DNA of 64,000 bases, taken from positions 24,501,127 through 24,565,126 of the forward strand of contig NC_088297.1 of NCBI RefSeq assembly GCF_032854445.1, in the 5' to 3' direction. The notes below the pieces were generated by a model that searched no databases, had not been told where the DNA came from, and saw only the letters and a list, made by a program, of their open reading frames with translations. This DNA is from Liolophura sinensis. Lineage: Eukaryota > Mollusca > Polyplacophora > Chitonida > Chitonidae. A program made the translations under genes and the position numbers. The number at the start of each line of letters is the position of its first letter. Position 1 is the stretch's first letter. Positions 39,815 through 51,175 of the stretch are shown in pieces.

Positions 39815-40130
39815 ATAGGTGAATGCTTAGGGTTTAAAATTGTACCGGTACTTCATAATTTTTTAGTAACATGACGACGAAGGAGTCCGTAGAGTACACG
39901 TACGTGTAATGTGCCTCCTTGTTGCAGGACGAATTTCCACCGCTCCTTTTTCTAAGGCTGCTTCACGGAGACGACTTACCCGAGCCATTATACTGATACG
40001 GGTCAACCAGTTGTTGCACGACAATCGAACGACAATCGAGGAAGCCTACAACTTCCTCATTTTAAGTCTTAGGTGTGACCCGACCCAGGATTGACCCTGA
40101 ATTCCCCGATGCGGAAGCTCTAGTAACTCA
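39815..40130 (-). mobile_element. SINE family B copy
   Basis: It carries TTTTTTAGTAACATGACGAC, AATGTGCCTCCTTGTTGCAG and CGACCCAGGATTGACCCTG in the family order. Confidence 0.75.
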
Positions 40131-40289
40131 ACCAAAAGGTGGTCCCAAATACCCACCATACAAAAATTATTTTGATGCGTCTTTTTCTCTTTAAAGAAAA
40201 ATCGGGAACAAATACTGAACACAACACTTACAACTAACTTTCGGCAGTCTTTCATCTAAACTTGATGTAATTTTTTTTGTACGTTTTTC

Positions 40290-40640
40290 TCCAGACAGAC
40301 AGACAGACATAAAGGCAGACATAAAGACAAACATACGCACACAGACATACAGGCGGACAGACAGACAGACAGACACAGACATACACACGGACGGACATAC
40401 AGACACAAAGACATACACACACATACACACACACGCATACACAGACACACGGACAGACACACGGACAGACACACAGACATACACACACACGCACGCGCAC
40501 ATGTATAGACAGATATACACATAGACAGACACACGGGTATAAGCTGACAGACACACGGACATACACACACACGCACGCGCACATGTACAGACATACACAC
40601 GAACATACACACAGACATACACACAGACAGACACAAGAAT
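40290..40640. repeat. ACAG/ACAC/ATAC tetranucleotide-rich block
   Basis: A 350-bp strand-asymmetric block of CA-rich tetramers (ACAGACAGACAC, ACATACACACAC). The minus-strand ORFs reading CVCVCVSV over it are artefacts. Alternating purine-pyrimidine runs could form Z-DNA. Confidence 0.92.
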
Positions 40641-41087
40641 TTCTCATTCGCCTGCCACCGCAGGCCGATCTGCATGGAGAAACTCAAAGTGTCTGAGTAA
40701 AACTATAGATCCATGGCACGATACTGACAAGCTTTCTCACGTGCATACGTGCATACCATATATATCCCAAACGGTCCTACGAACTCTGGGGAACACTTTT
40801 TGTCACAAAGACCACAAAAAGATTGGAAACGGGCAATCTTGAATTCCTTGTCCAACGACGGGACTGAACTTCCGCCTGGTGGTCGGTAATCTATCGACAA
40901 CATTACTTTCTGATCAATATTCCGGCATACATGCCCTTTGGAGAGTAATATTTTTAATAGATAGAACTTGTACCTTCAAACTAGAATAGATTAACTACGT
41001 TAAAAGTTACAACTTGTAACTACAGATGTCTAATATTCTTGCATAATTTTTGCTTGAAACAAGATAGATCAAAGACAAAAGAAAGTT

Positions 41088-41225
41088 TATTTATTTATTT
41101 ATTTGATTGGGTGTTTTACGCTGTACTCAAGAATATTTCACTTATACGACGGTTGCTGGCCGGAAGTCACAGTGTCCGCATTGATGAGAGGCTTCTAGGT
41201 CATTAGAGCCACAGAGGCCTCATAA
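41088..41225 (-). mobile_element. SINE family A with internal deletion
   Basis: The tail (TTTGATTGGGTGTTTTACGC) joins directly from TATACGACGGTTGCTGGCCG to the head (CACAGTGTCCGCATTGATGA, ending GAGCCACAGAGGCCT). The middle is missing. Confidence 0.75.
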
Positions 41226-41435
41226 AAGAAAATGGATGAATGATAAGTTATGAACTTTTTCCTGAAGTGACATGGAAGAGAGCTGCCAAGACGTAGCCCT
41301 TACAAATATCAAACCTCTTCCTATTTCATTCATTTATTTATTTGACTGATCTTTAACTCTATCATAAAAAGTTACATGTATGTGACAGCAGTCAGGCTTA
41401 TGGATAGAGGAAATCGGAGTGCTCAAAGTGAGTCA

Positions 41436-41512
41436 CCAGGTACGAGTCAGTTACGTTCACCAGGTACGAGTCAGTTACGTTCACCAGGTACGAGTCAGTT
41501 ACGTTCACCTGA
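41436..41512. repeat. 24-bp tandem repeat, 3 copies
   Basis: TTCACCAGGTACGAGTCAGT plus TACG is repeated three times. It reads SPGTSQLR in one frame but has no gene context. Confidence 0.85.
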
Positions 41513-41871
41513 CAAAAATCTTGACTTAGAAAGGCTGGATTTGTCAATGGCCAAGGGCCTGGCGATAACTCTGGGAGACTGGTTGTAGTGGTAAGATTCC
41601 AACCTTTTCTCCGGGTAGGCGTGACTTATTCATGAATATTAATGAAACACGTCATCACTGGAAATATGTTTTAGGGTTGGGGTTAGTGTTCGGATTAGGA
41701 GATAGGGTTAGGATTACGGTTAGACGTGTTTCGTTCATATTCATAAAGGAAAGGGTCGTAATCTTACCGCTACCGTCGCCTCATTAGTTTGCCTTCAGCT
41801 GTTGGTATTGTACAAAACTGCATTTGAATTCTTCCATACTGACAGTTACAAAAATCAACGTGATGAACAGT

Positions 41872-41944
41872 TCAGGAATTGTAATTCCAGATCTCCATCT
41901 CAACGAGAGCTTTTCCATCAACTTTCTTTAGCAAGCACACGTAC
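41872..41944 (-). CDS. NTF2-like gene exon 4: C-terminus and stop
   Basis: A 73-bp exon encodes YVCLLKKVDGKALVEMEIWN and YNS, then TGA. The acceptor is TTTTTACAG. Confidence 0.82.
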
Positions 41945-44900
41945 CTGTAAAAACAAAGACGTTTATTCTGGTAAACTACAAATGTCCTAAGTTAGGTAAC
42001 CCTTCATGTAATATCTACAGATTTAGAAATTGTAGTCGTATTACAAATTGTTCCCTGAACTCCTTTACTTTCCTGGAACACTTAATATCTGCCGTGAGGA
42101 CTTGTTCCTAGATTAGACTAACTGCTTTCCGTAAAGTGAATGATTGGAACTTTTTGGCTTATTTCATGAGTGTTTAAAGCCGAATGTATCACTTACTGTA
42201 TATGACGGCAGGAACTTTTATGATCCCAACAGGAAACCAGATGCTACTTTTTATCGTACTGGATTCTGAGACTCATACAGTCAGTAGACAAAGCTTGTAT
42301 ATACGAACTTCTAGACCCTAAACTGTGTAGGGCCACTGATATTCGAGTGGCATGTGAAATTCCCCATCAGCCGGCAGGATGAAGGTTACACCTTTGAACC
42401 AGTAAGGTCAGGAATGATCGCAATACGAGATGCATAACGGTACTGATGTTCAAAAGAAACGCTACCAAGGCTTTGAGAGACTACCGAACAAAAGCAACCA
42501 CATGTTGCATATGCAAGAGACATGTATTCAAGAGAGTGATATTTTAGAATGGTGTGAACTAGATGAGACTACATGACAGGAGAAACATTTTGATGGACAG
42601 TCACACAAAGACGTCTGTGTTTCCAAATGAAACGAGTTCAAATGGCATTTGTACCGCTTCCTTTGGACGTCAGTATATATGAAATTCAACTCGGCTTACT
42701 TTCCCTTTAGAATACGTCCATCGTCGTACAGCTCTTTGAGTTCAGCCCAAGCTACCGCAAATTCCTGGGTGTATTCCAGTATGTCAATCACTGTCAAAAT
42801 GTCCCCCGACTCACCATGCTGGCCTATGTAACTCGGGAATTCTTGAATGAATGGATGAAAAGACTTTAGCCTGTATATTTGTCTTAAAAGATAAAAAGTT
42901 TTAAGTTTCTCAGCTTTTTTCTTGAGGCCTAAAAATGGGTGTAAAGTATTTTCTTCTAAGATGTCAACAAAGATAGCTGTCAAACCAACTTGAGGGCCGT
43001 TAATCTCTCTGTTCCGGTAATTTCGTCAATGACGTCAGTTTTGGAAATTTCCGACAATTGGTGGAACATATGCATACAGAGCAGTTATTAAGAGATATAA
43101 ACTTCGTTTTTAGAATTTCTTTCAACATATCTCTGAACACTGCTTAGGAGTTCCGGGTCAATCTTTGGTGACTCTTTATCATTAAACCTCATTCTATCAA
43201 AGTCCAGCAGAACTGGAGAATTTCTTGAGTATAACATCGACATCATTCAAGTTCATTCAATTTTTATTTACTTATTTATTTATTTATTTTATTTAATCGG
43301 TGTTTTACACCGTACTCAAGAATATTTCACTTATACGACGGCGGCCAGCATTATGGTGGGTGGAAACGGGGCACAGCCCGGGGGAACCCATGACCATCCG
43401 CAGGTTGCTGGCAGACCTTCCCACTTACGGCGGGAGAGGAAGCCAGCATGAGCTGGACTTGAACTCACAGCGGCCGCATTGGTGAGAGGCTCCTGGGTCA
43501 TTACGCTCCGCTAGCGCGCTAACCAACTGAGCCACGGAGGCCCCTCATTCAATTTTTTTTTCCTTTACCTATTTGTTTGTCGTTTAACGTAACATGTAAG
43601 ATAAATGTATCTATACGATGGCGGTAAGGTTCAAGGGTTCCGGAATCTATATTTTGGACTTTATACCGGACCGAGTGAGTGAGTGCATGGGGTTTAAGGT
43701 CGTACTTAAGGTCGTTCAGTCATATGACGACGAAGATGTTCTTAGAGTGTTTGTAATGTGCCTCCTTGTTGCAGGGCGGATTTCCACATCTCTTTCACCT
43801 AGTGCTGCTTCACTGAGACGAATTACCGAAGGCAAATAAGCCGCCCAATCCGAGCCATTATACTTTCTCTTAATTCTGAACGCCAAGCGAAGAAGCAACA
43901 CCTTCCTCTTCTCAGGTTTCGGTGTGACACGACCTAGGATTGAACCTGGATGTATCTAAATATTAAATCTGGTCCCTAATTTAGCAACTCTCCGAGATGT
44001 TTTGGAATTGAAAAAGGCACGGAATTTTTCAAAAATACGATTCCAGGCGTAGATGTATTCGACAAACTGCCTACCTTCCCTGCCGTGAATAGCGTGTAGA
44101 TCTGGAGGGAGGACGACAGCCGTTTCTGTGTAAAACTCCGACGTGGCGTTAAACTCGTGCTTCTCTACGTCAGCTCCATAACGGTTGAAGATGTCCTGTA
44201 GTTCCGCGAGCCATTCTGATTAACCAAAATTATGTACCCAATATTTTAAATCAAATATACATGAATAATAAAGTTACAAAGCTAAATGACTGTGACCCGA
44301 GCGTAAGCCAATACTGTAAACATACAGAACTGTAACCCTACAGAACTGTAAGCCTCCAGAACTGTAAACCTTCAGAACTGTAGACCCACAGAATTGTAAA
44401 CCTACAGAACGTACTTGTGTGTGGAGAGTAATTTTTGTAGATCTATTCCATTGGTTTTTATAAAAGAATTGCAGCATTTACGGAAATGACAGGGCCCACT
44501 TGTGCGAAAGGGTATTAGCCAGCACTGGTTTTTGTTCATGTTTTATATTTAAAATTTTAGCCAATCTCACCAGCCAATGCAGTTCTCTAAAGTCAAAGTA
44601 GGCTATAACAGCAGCAGTTTCAGTTCATATTTAATATGTTATACAATTCTTTTAGGTTAAGTGCAAAATTGAAGATTTCATTTAAAGTTTAATCTTTAAC
44701 CAGTTTTGAGCAACCGGGCCCAGACAAATATTGTGTAGATATAGAGAAATAGTAAATAGTGAAGTATTATTAAACTAAGAGATTGTACTCCTAAGAGACC
44801 TCTGTAAATGGACACCAGCTGGAATGCGGACACATACACGCACTTGTACATGCTCTAGACACTTGAGCAAACATTTACCTTTGGACTGAGTTCTACAAGT

Positions 44901-45023
44901 AAATATTCAGTGGAATTAAGTTTGTTTAAACACGGCAACAAAACAGAAAAACCTACCTTCTTTCCTGAAGGCCCACGCGCCTCCGAAGACAAAAACAAGA
45001 AAGAGCACGTTGGAGAGCACCAT
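41872..45023 (-). CDS. Secreted NTF2-like (SnoaL/DUF4440) protein, 4 exons, complete
   Basis: Four exons (45023-44957, 44215-44075, 42841-42700, 41944-41872) join with phases 1, 1 and 2 to give 140 residues. Residues 1-17 are a signal peptide (MVLSNVLFLVFVFGGAWA). The rest matches the NTF2-like fold: an N-terminal helix, then FYTETAVVLPPD and HGRE (about 50-69), a middle strand segment (EFAVAWAELKELYDDGRI), and GKYVCLLKKVDGK near the end. One N-glycosylation site (NAT, Asn45) is visible. Length fits a single-domain DUF4440 protein plus leader. Known relatives include SnoaL cyclases and many uncharacterised animal proteins; no catalytic role can be assigned. The second intron carries two SINEs. 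The third exon start is chosen by phase, pyrimidine tract and domain length. An alternative acceptor at TTTTTAG (about 42927) would add 28 residues. Confidence 0.8.
42700..42841 (-). CDS. NTF2-like gene exon 3
   Basis: A 142-bp exon, phase 1 to 2, encodes EFPSYIGQHGESGDILTV through YDDGRILKGK. The donor GTAAGC splits the last lysine codon, which the next exon completes. The acceptor follows a TCTTTTCATCCATTCATTC tract. The frame stays open upstream, but that part does not fit the family. Confidence 0.75.
43266..43544 (-). mobile_element. SINE family A, full length with target-site duplication
   Basis: It reads from the tail to AACCAACTGAGCCACGGAGG at the head. The flanks share TCATTCAATTTTT (43253-43265 and 43545-43557), a 13-bp target-site duplication. 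It lies in the second intron of the NTF2-like gene. Confidence 0.9.
43675..43960 (-). mobile_element. SINE family B copy
   Basis: GAGTGAGTGCATGGGGTTTA, TTCAGTCATATGACGACGAA and CACGACCTAGGATTGAACCT follow the family order. It lies 130 bases from the SINE A copy in the same intron. Confidence 0.75.
44075..44215 (-). CDS. NTF2-like gene exon 2
   Basis: A 141-bp phase 1-1 exon encodes EWLAELQDIFNRYG through FYTETAVVLPPDLHAIHGRE, the diagnostic part of the DUF4440/SnoaL fold. The acceptor is TTAATCAG and the donor is GTAGGC. Confidence 0.85.
44216..44956 (-). repeat. Intron 1 of the NTF2-like gene with 16-bp repeat
   Basis: About seven units of CAGAACTGTAAACCTA type lie at 44325-44412. The rest of the intron is plain. 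Confidence 0.7.
44957..45023 (-). CDS. NTF2-like gene exon 1: signal peptide
   Basis: The ATG at 45023 starts MVLSNVLFLVFVFGGAWA, then FRKE. The donor is GTAGGT at phase 1. Confidence 0.8.
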
Positions 45024-45077
45024 GTTTCTGAGGCTGAAAGAGAATGATTACAGCTGGTTACAGCTGCGGAATCATGT

Positions 45078-45304
45078 TTTATTTATTTATGTGATTGGTG
45101 TTTTACGCCGCACTCAAAAATATTTCACTTATACGACGGCGGCCAGCATTATGGTGGGAGCAAACCGGGCAAAGCCCAGAGGAAACCCGCAGCCACCTAG
45201 CCGGAGAGGAAGCCAGCATCAGCTGGACCGCATTGGTGACAGGTCACTACTTCTAGGTCACTATGCTGCGCTAGTGCGCTAACCAACAGAGCGACGGAGG
45301 CCCC
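45078..45304 (-). mobile_element. SINE family A with target-site duplication
   Basis: GCGGAATCATGT flanks the element at 45066-45077 and 45305-45316. The copy has a small internal deletion before the GGAGAGGAAGCCAGC block. It lies about 55 bases upstream of the NTF2-like start codon. Confidence 0.9.
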
Positions 45305-45316
45305 GCGGAATCATGT

Positions 45317-45910
45317 GCTTATGCGTGCATACACAGAATAACATGTGGTTACATCTGTGGAAACAGAATGGCTTGTGGTTATAGGAGCAGGAACAGAATG
45401 GCCTGTGGTTACATCTGTGGAAACCGAATGGCTTGTGGTTATATCAGCGGGAACAGAATGGCATGTGGTTACATTTGTGGAAACAGAATGGCTTGTGGTT
45501 ATAGCAGCGGGAACAGAATAACATTTGGTTACATCTGTGGAAACCGAATGGCAAGTGGTTACATCAGCGGGAACAGAATGGCATGTGGTTACATTTGTGG
45601 AAACAGAATGGCTTGTGGTTGTAGCAGCAGGAACAGAATAACATTTGGTTACATCTACAGAAACAGAATGGCATGTTGTTATATCTACAGAAACAGTTGT
45701 TGTTTATATCTATCAGCGGGAACAGAATGGCATGCGGTTACATTTGTGGAGACAGAATGACTTGTGATTGTATCTGCGGAAACAGAATGGCATGACGGTA
45801 TATCCACTGAAACAGAATGGCACGTTGTTATATCTACAGAAACAGAATAACGTGTGGTTATATCTGCCAGAGTGACTCCTAGTTATACCTGCGGAAACAG
45901 ATCATTTAAT
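45317..45910. repeat. 30-bp minisatellite, about 20 copies
   Basis: The unit is GGAAACAGAATGGCTTGTGG plus TTATATCTGC. The plus-strand ORF with GNRMACGYI motifs is an artefact of the 30-bp period. It lies just upstream of the NTF2-like gene. Confidence 0.92.
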
Positions 45911-46446
45911 TACACTTATAGGACGCGATACAATTACACCTGTGATAAACACCTTCGCGGTATGAAATTCAAATTACGTGATACAAACAGCCTCTGGCTG
46001 GAGAACATTGAAAATCCATAAAAAATATCACCGATTAACAGATTTAATGCGAATGAGTTAATCTCCAATACCCACGGGAACATAGCATAATGGATTTTCT
46101 GAAACTCTGAGTGAATTTTCACAGTTATGCTTAATCATAGACCAAGTAAACTCGTATAAATCCTGTAAGTGTATGACTCCGGAAACACAACCGTACTGCG
46201 TTCTCAACGGTATCTTGAGGTCTGCTCTCCATTTCCGCTTTTAAAACCATCTGTTCGACCATACTTTTTTCTATTAAACGTTTCGTCATGTTTGTCTTCA
46301 TAGCATTTGTCTGCTAGAGGTTTTACATTCATCGTGTTAAATTAGATCGCCATGTTGGATATATGAACAGCAACCAAAGCGCATCTGAGATGCATGTTTT
46401 GTTATGGACAACTGATATTCTAGCATGGTACACGATTTGAACCTAT
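45911..46446. other. Intergenic, no recognised feature
   Basis: AT-rich single-copy sequence. Confidence 0.4.
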
Positions 46447-46632
46447 GCATCGAAACAGATATTCGTATACCAGCCGTCAACCATTAGGGAGGTTCCAGGT
46501 CAATAATTGGAAGACCTAATTCCCCGAAACGACGTCTAACACAAACCACCAAAGAACTAAGAAAGTATTTAAAGTACGAAAATAGGAAAAATCATACAAA
46601 GAAAAGCAATCAATTGTTTCTCTAAATCAATG
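46447..46632 (+). repeat. Unnamed dispersed repeat D, copy 2
   Basis: It is collinear with 10731-10900 in the same orientation (blocks AGCCGTCAACCAT, GGTCAATAAT, GAAGACCTA, ACACAAACCACC, AAATAGGAAA). Confidence 0.7.
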
Positions 46633-47714
46633 ATGTTGGACAGATGCAAGTTGTGTTCTAAGCAACTCAGTGAAATTAGTGATCAGTATAGTTCCTTACC
46701 TTAGTACATGTAAACAATACAAAATGCTAATTTAGACAATTTCTACACACTAACCGTCTTGAGGACGTATCCCAGAGTGTTGACCGCTTCACGCTATCGA
46801 TAGGAAGAACCCAGACTAAATCCTGCCGGACTTTACACGTCCCTTCTTTCCAGTGAAACAGTTGTTCATTTGGTGCCCACACGTACATATAAACTCACTT
46901 TTTAATGATGTTTTCCTGTCAACGCTTAAAACGTTTTTTTGTTTATCATTTGTCCGTTTTAATTAAAAATCTCGTCTTATAACAATCTGGACTTAAATGA
47001 CAGTATGATAAGCGATCTTCCACATGCAAAATCAATACTTTTTGTATTTTTACAATATGTTTTACACCGGAGGCATTGAAAAAGTTTCATTTCAATATGC
47101 CTTTACTGCATTCTAAAAGGGATAACGTATTAATTTGCGTTTGTGCTATTTTATCCTAATATTTTCCAAAAAAATATATTAAAAAACGCTTTTGTCTAAT
47201 TTGTTTATGATTATTTTAACGATTTTGGTCACATGAAACGTATATATGTATATCGTACATTAACAACAAATCTGATAAGATATCTCATAAACAAACAAGT
47301 CGTTATACCGACGAGTTTTTGTCAAACCTCACAGAGGCAGTTTAACAAAATGTTACAAAGGGACCAAAAGCTACGAAAGTGTATACGACAACCTAAGTTC
47401 GACTTTTGCACGGGCAGAAGCGTGAACTCTTCAGAGCCGCGCAAAAAGAGATCAGCCTGTATATTCCTTCAACAACATGTACTTATTGTCCGAGGGCGTT
47501 GCTACATCCTGGGGTCAACTGTTGACTGATATATGGCCTGACATCAGACTATTTTAAAGCGGTCTCTGACAGCACACGAACCCTGTCGTCTGTTCTGTCA
47601 ATATTTGACACTTTCAGTTGAGAAATGTCAGACCAAAGTGAGAAAGCGATCGATGAATTCGTTTAATTAGAAATATATACCCGGTCAAAAAGCTACTGTG
47701 CATTAAAGTTTGCA
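46633..47714. other. Intergenic, no recognised feature
   Basis: A 98-residue plus-strand ORF (47233-47529) has no domain, splice context or codon bias that I can recognise. Confidence 0.4.
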
Positions 47715-48300
47715 GAATTTCAAAAACGTTTGAACGAATGCCGCAGGATTAACGCAACAGGAGATCGTGAGGCGGATGCATTGTCACAGAAACACCATAG
47801 CAACGCTCACCCGACGCTCTTGGCGCCCATGGCTAATGACGCATGGGCAATATCGGTGGATTTGTTTGAACCATTCCAGGCCATTATGCCATAAACCCAC
47901 AAACCGTAAGAAATCGTCTAACGGAGAAAGGGTAGCGCGCATGTCGTCCTCCGATACGTCCGTCGTTGCCGACACGTTATCGCCAAGCAAGGCTGCAGTG
48001 GTGCAGACAGCACGTAAGATGTCCTTTACACTGGTGACAAAATTCACTGTCTAGGGACGAATCCGCTTGCCAACGCTTGTCCCCATACAGCTAGAGTGAC
48101 GAGAGCATTCATGGATGCAAACCACCTTCATGTGAACCAATTTCGCGTACAAATTCACCAGATTAAGCCCCTACTGAGCCCGTTTGCGACGAAATGGGCC
48201 GAGGCTTGAGACGACAGCGACGCCGGCCCCAAAATGCTGACGGAATAGCTCTAGACCCAAGCAGAATATGACGGAGACTGAGATGCACAGAAACCTTTGA
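47715..48300 (+). mobile_element. Dead Tc1-like transposase relic with internal deletion
   Basis: Across shifted plus-strand frames are a helix-turn-helix piece (VRRMHCHRNTIATLTRR), NPQTVRNRLTEKG with RARMSS or RACRPP, then RQARLQWCRQH, then DESACQRLSPYS. After a gap comes NSPD, PTEP, CDEMGRGLRRQRRRPQNAD, which matches the SPDLSPIEHVWDE region holding the last catalytic acidic residue. The middle of the DDE domain is deleted, and stops and frameshifts are present. Higher GC content sets it off from its surroundings. Confidence 0.75.
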
Positions 48301-49485
48301 AGCTCGTGGTTGACACCGGTTACTGAACTAGCCAGCATTCACTTTGACCCTTCCACCGTCACTGACCTTGAAAACACGTTTGCGACGTCACTTGAACAAA
48401 CATTTTGGCATTTTATTTGACGATAGGGTCTTCGGTGACGAATAAAAAAAATACAGTGTGTATTCGAAAATGGAAAAAGAATATATTTATATCTATGCAC
48501 AGTAACTTTGTTGAGTGAGTTTAATTCGGGCTAAGTGTCCAGCTTGGTGAGGTCAACACAGGTACAAGTCTTGAAACGATTATAACATGTCTACAATGTG
48601 TTTCGTTAATCGCACTGTACTAAGGCAATATCACAAGCAGTTACATGAATCGAGGGGCCTATAAATAAAAGGCGGTGTCACGAGGATTGCTTGATACAAG
48701 ATGCGATCTCGGAGCAGTCCACCCTAGAATTCCGCTTGCCTGATGTAATTTTCATGTACATGTAGGCCTAGATCAAAAACAGTTAATAATATGTTATCTC
48801 TAAAAAAACTACCTATTTTACGTACAGTTGGCCACATGACGAGCTCGTTTATTCTCGGATTCTCTCGCAGTTTTGCAAAGTTTCCTTGGGCTATATTTTA
48901 CATACATAGCAAACAAACTTCACTGGGTCGAATTCTGAAGGTAAACATTTTAGGTAAGAGAAATGAAAAAAGGTCAGCCTTAGCTAAAAGACCATTGAAA
49001 ACTATCTCCAAACTATTAATGGGTAAACTAGTTAAAAGGTTTCCATCGGGATTCATCCACTTAAAGGCTTAACTGTTTTGGCTATACTGATCAATGTAGC
49101 TGTCTGGGATGGTAAACCGAAAGTTTCTAAGATAAAAGAGAAGAAAACATAATAATGTTGTCAAAATCAATCGAAAGAGCGTCAACTTTCCTGAAAATAT
49201 GGTCTTTAATATTTTTCAGATTTTGCATAATGTTCTAAATAATGATGTGATGCTTGTCTTATAAATTTATTTGACATTTCTTAGCTGAAAAACCGAAGTC
49301 TAGTGCAAATATACTAGTATTTATTAACTATGTATTACATCTCCTTCATACAACTGTTACACACCGGTTACATATACCAAATACCTACCACACAGCACAT
49401 AGCCACTTGTAGTCTTGAATGTGCTTCATTTTCTGTTTCTGTGCCGCATTAAACCCATTACTAGGGATTTAAATGAGCGGTTATC
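48301..49485. other. Intergenic, no recognised feature
   Basis: A 93-residue plus-strand ORF at 48791-49072 has no recognisable domain. Confidence 0.4.
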
Positions 49486-49489
49486 TCCC

Positions 49490-51175
49490 ATATAGCGTTG
49501 GTGCTTGGTTTTGCCCCCATATAGCGTTGGTGCTTGGTTACCTCCAACATAGGCTACTTCTCATATAGCGGTGGTGCTTCTTTACCTTTGATATGGCGGT
49601 GGTATTTGGTTACCTCCCACATAGCGTTAGTGCTTGGTTACCTCGCATATAGCAGTGGTTACTTGGTTACTTCTCATATGGCATGGGTTACCTCCCACAT
49701 AGCACTTAGCTCTTATATAGCAGTGATACATGGTTACCTTCCATATGGAACTGGTGCTTCTCATATAGCGCTGGTACTAGGTTATCTCTCGTATGGCATT
49801 GGTTACCTCCCATATGGCGTTGGTTACCTCCCATATGGCGTTGGTGCTTGGTTACCTCCCAGACAACAGTAGCACTTAGTTTGCTCACATACACAGGTGG
49901 TGCTTGGTCACCTTCCATACACAGGTCATGCTTGGTCACCTCCCATACACAAGTGGTGCTTGGTGACCTCCCATGCCCAGGTCATGCTTGGTGACCTGCC
50001 ATACACAGGTGGTGTTTGGTGATCTCCCATGCACTGGTGGTGCTTGGTCACCTCCCATACACAAATGGTGCTTGGTCACCTCTCATACACAGGTGATGCT
50101 GGGCGATCTCCCTTACCCCGGAGGTGCTTGGTGACCTCCCATACACAAGTGGTGCTTGGTGACCTCCCATACACAGGTGGTGCTTGGCCAGCTCAAATAC
50201 ACAAGTGGAGCTTGGTGACCTCCCATACACAGGTGGTGCTTGGTCAACTCCCATACACAGGTGGTACTTGGTGACCTCCCATACACAAGTGGTGCTTGGT
50301 CACCTCCCATACACAGGTGGTGCTTGGCCACCTCCCATACTCTGGTGGTGCTTGGTCACCTCCCATACACAAATGGTGCTTGGTCACCTCCCATACACAG
50401 GTGGTGCTTGGTAACCTCCCATACACAGGTGGTGCTTGGTTACCTCCCATACACAGGTGGTGCTTGGTGACCTCCCACACACAGGTGAAGCTTGGTGACC
50501 TCCCATACACAGGCGGTACTTGATGGCCTCCCATACACAAGTGGTGCTTGGTAACCTCCCATACACAGGTGGTTATTAGTGTCCTCCCATACACAGGTGG
50601 TGCTTGGTAACCTCCCATACACAGGTGGTGCTTGGTCACCTCCCATACACAAGTGGTGCTTGGTGACCTCCCATACACAGGTGGCGCTTGGTGACCTCCC
50701 ATACACAGGTGTTGCTTGGTCACCTCCCATACACATGTGGTGCTTGGTATCCTCCCATACACAGGTGGTGCTTGGTGACCTCCCATACACAGGTGGTGCT
50801 TGGTGACCTCCCATACACAGGTGGTGCTTGGTAACCTCCCATACACAGGTGGTGCTTGGTAACCTCCCATACACAGGTGGTGCTTGGTGACCCCCCATAC
50901 ACAAGTGGTGCTTGGTAACCTCCCATACACAGGTGGTGCTTGGTCACCTCCCATACACAGGTGGTGCTTGGCGACCTCCCATACACAGGTGGTGCTTGGT
51001 GACCTCCCATACACAGGTGGTTATTAGTGTCCTCCCATTCACAGGTGGTGCTTGGTGACCTCCCATACACAGGTGGTGCTTGGTAACCTCCCATACACAG
51101 GTGGTGCTTGGTCACCTCCCATACACAGGTGGTGCTTGGTTACCTCCATACACAGGTGTTGCTTGGTCACCAAGC
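49490..51175. repeat. 28-bp minisatellite, about 60 copies in two subfamilies
   Basis: From about 49490 to 49870 units contain CCCATATAGCGTTGGTGCTT. From 49880 to 51175 they are a homogeneous CCCATACACAGGTGGTGCTT followed by GGTGACCT. With a 28-bp period the frame cycles, so all frames of the minus strand stay open for long distances. This is the longest array in the window. Confidence 0.95.

Noticed and set aside
40191-40687. Three minus-strand ORFs rich in CVCVC
   Set aside because: They are low-complexity translation of a CA-rich tetranucleotide block.
42696-43010. Open minus-strand frame first taken for a foreign ORF inside the NTF2-like gene
   Set aside because: Its last 142 bases form exon 3 of that gene with matching phases on both sides.
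45368-45760. 130-codon plus-strand ORF with GNRMACGYI repeats
   Set aside because: The 30-bp period with no stops explains it.
47784-48054. Overlapping ORFs on both strands in a GC-richer island, first taken for an unknown gene
   Set aside because: Reading across plus-strand frames gives ordered Tc1-type transposase motifs, so it is a dead transposon.
50244-51014. 256-codon minus-strand ORF and several others over 49.5-51.2 kb
   Set aside because: A stop-free 28-bp unit gives long ORFs in all frames of that strand. There is no domain, start context or splice partner.
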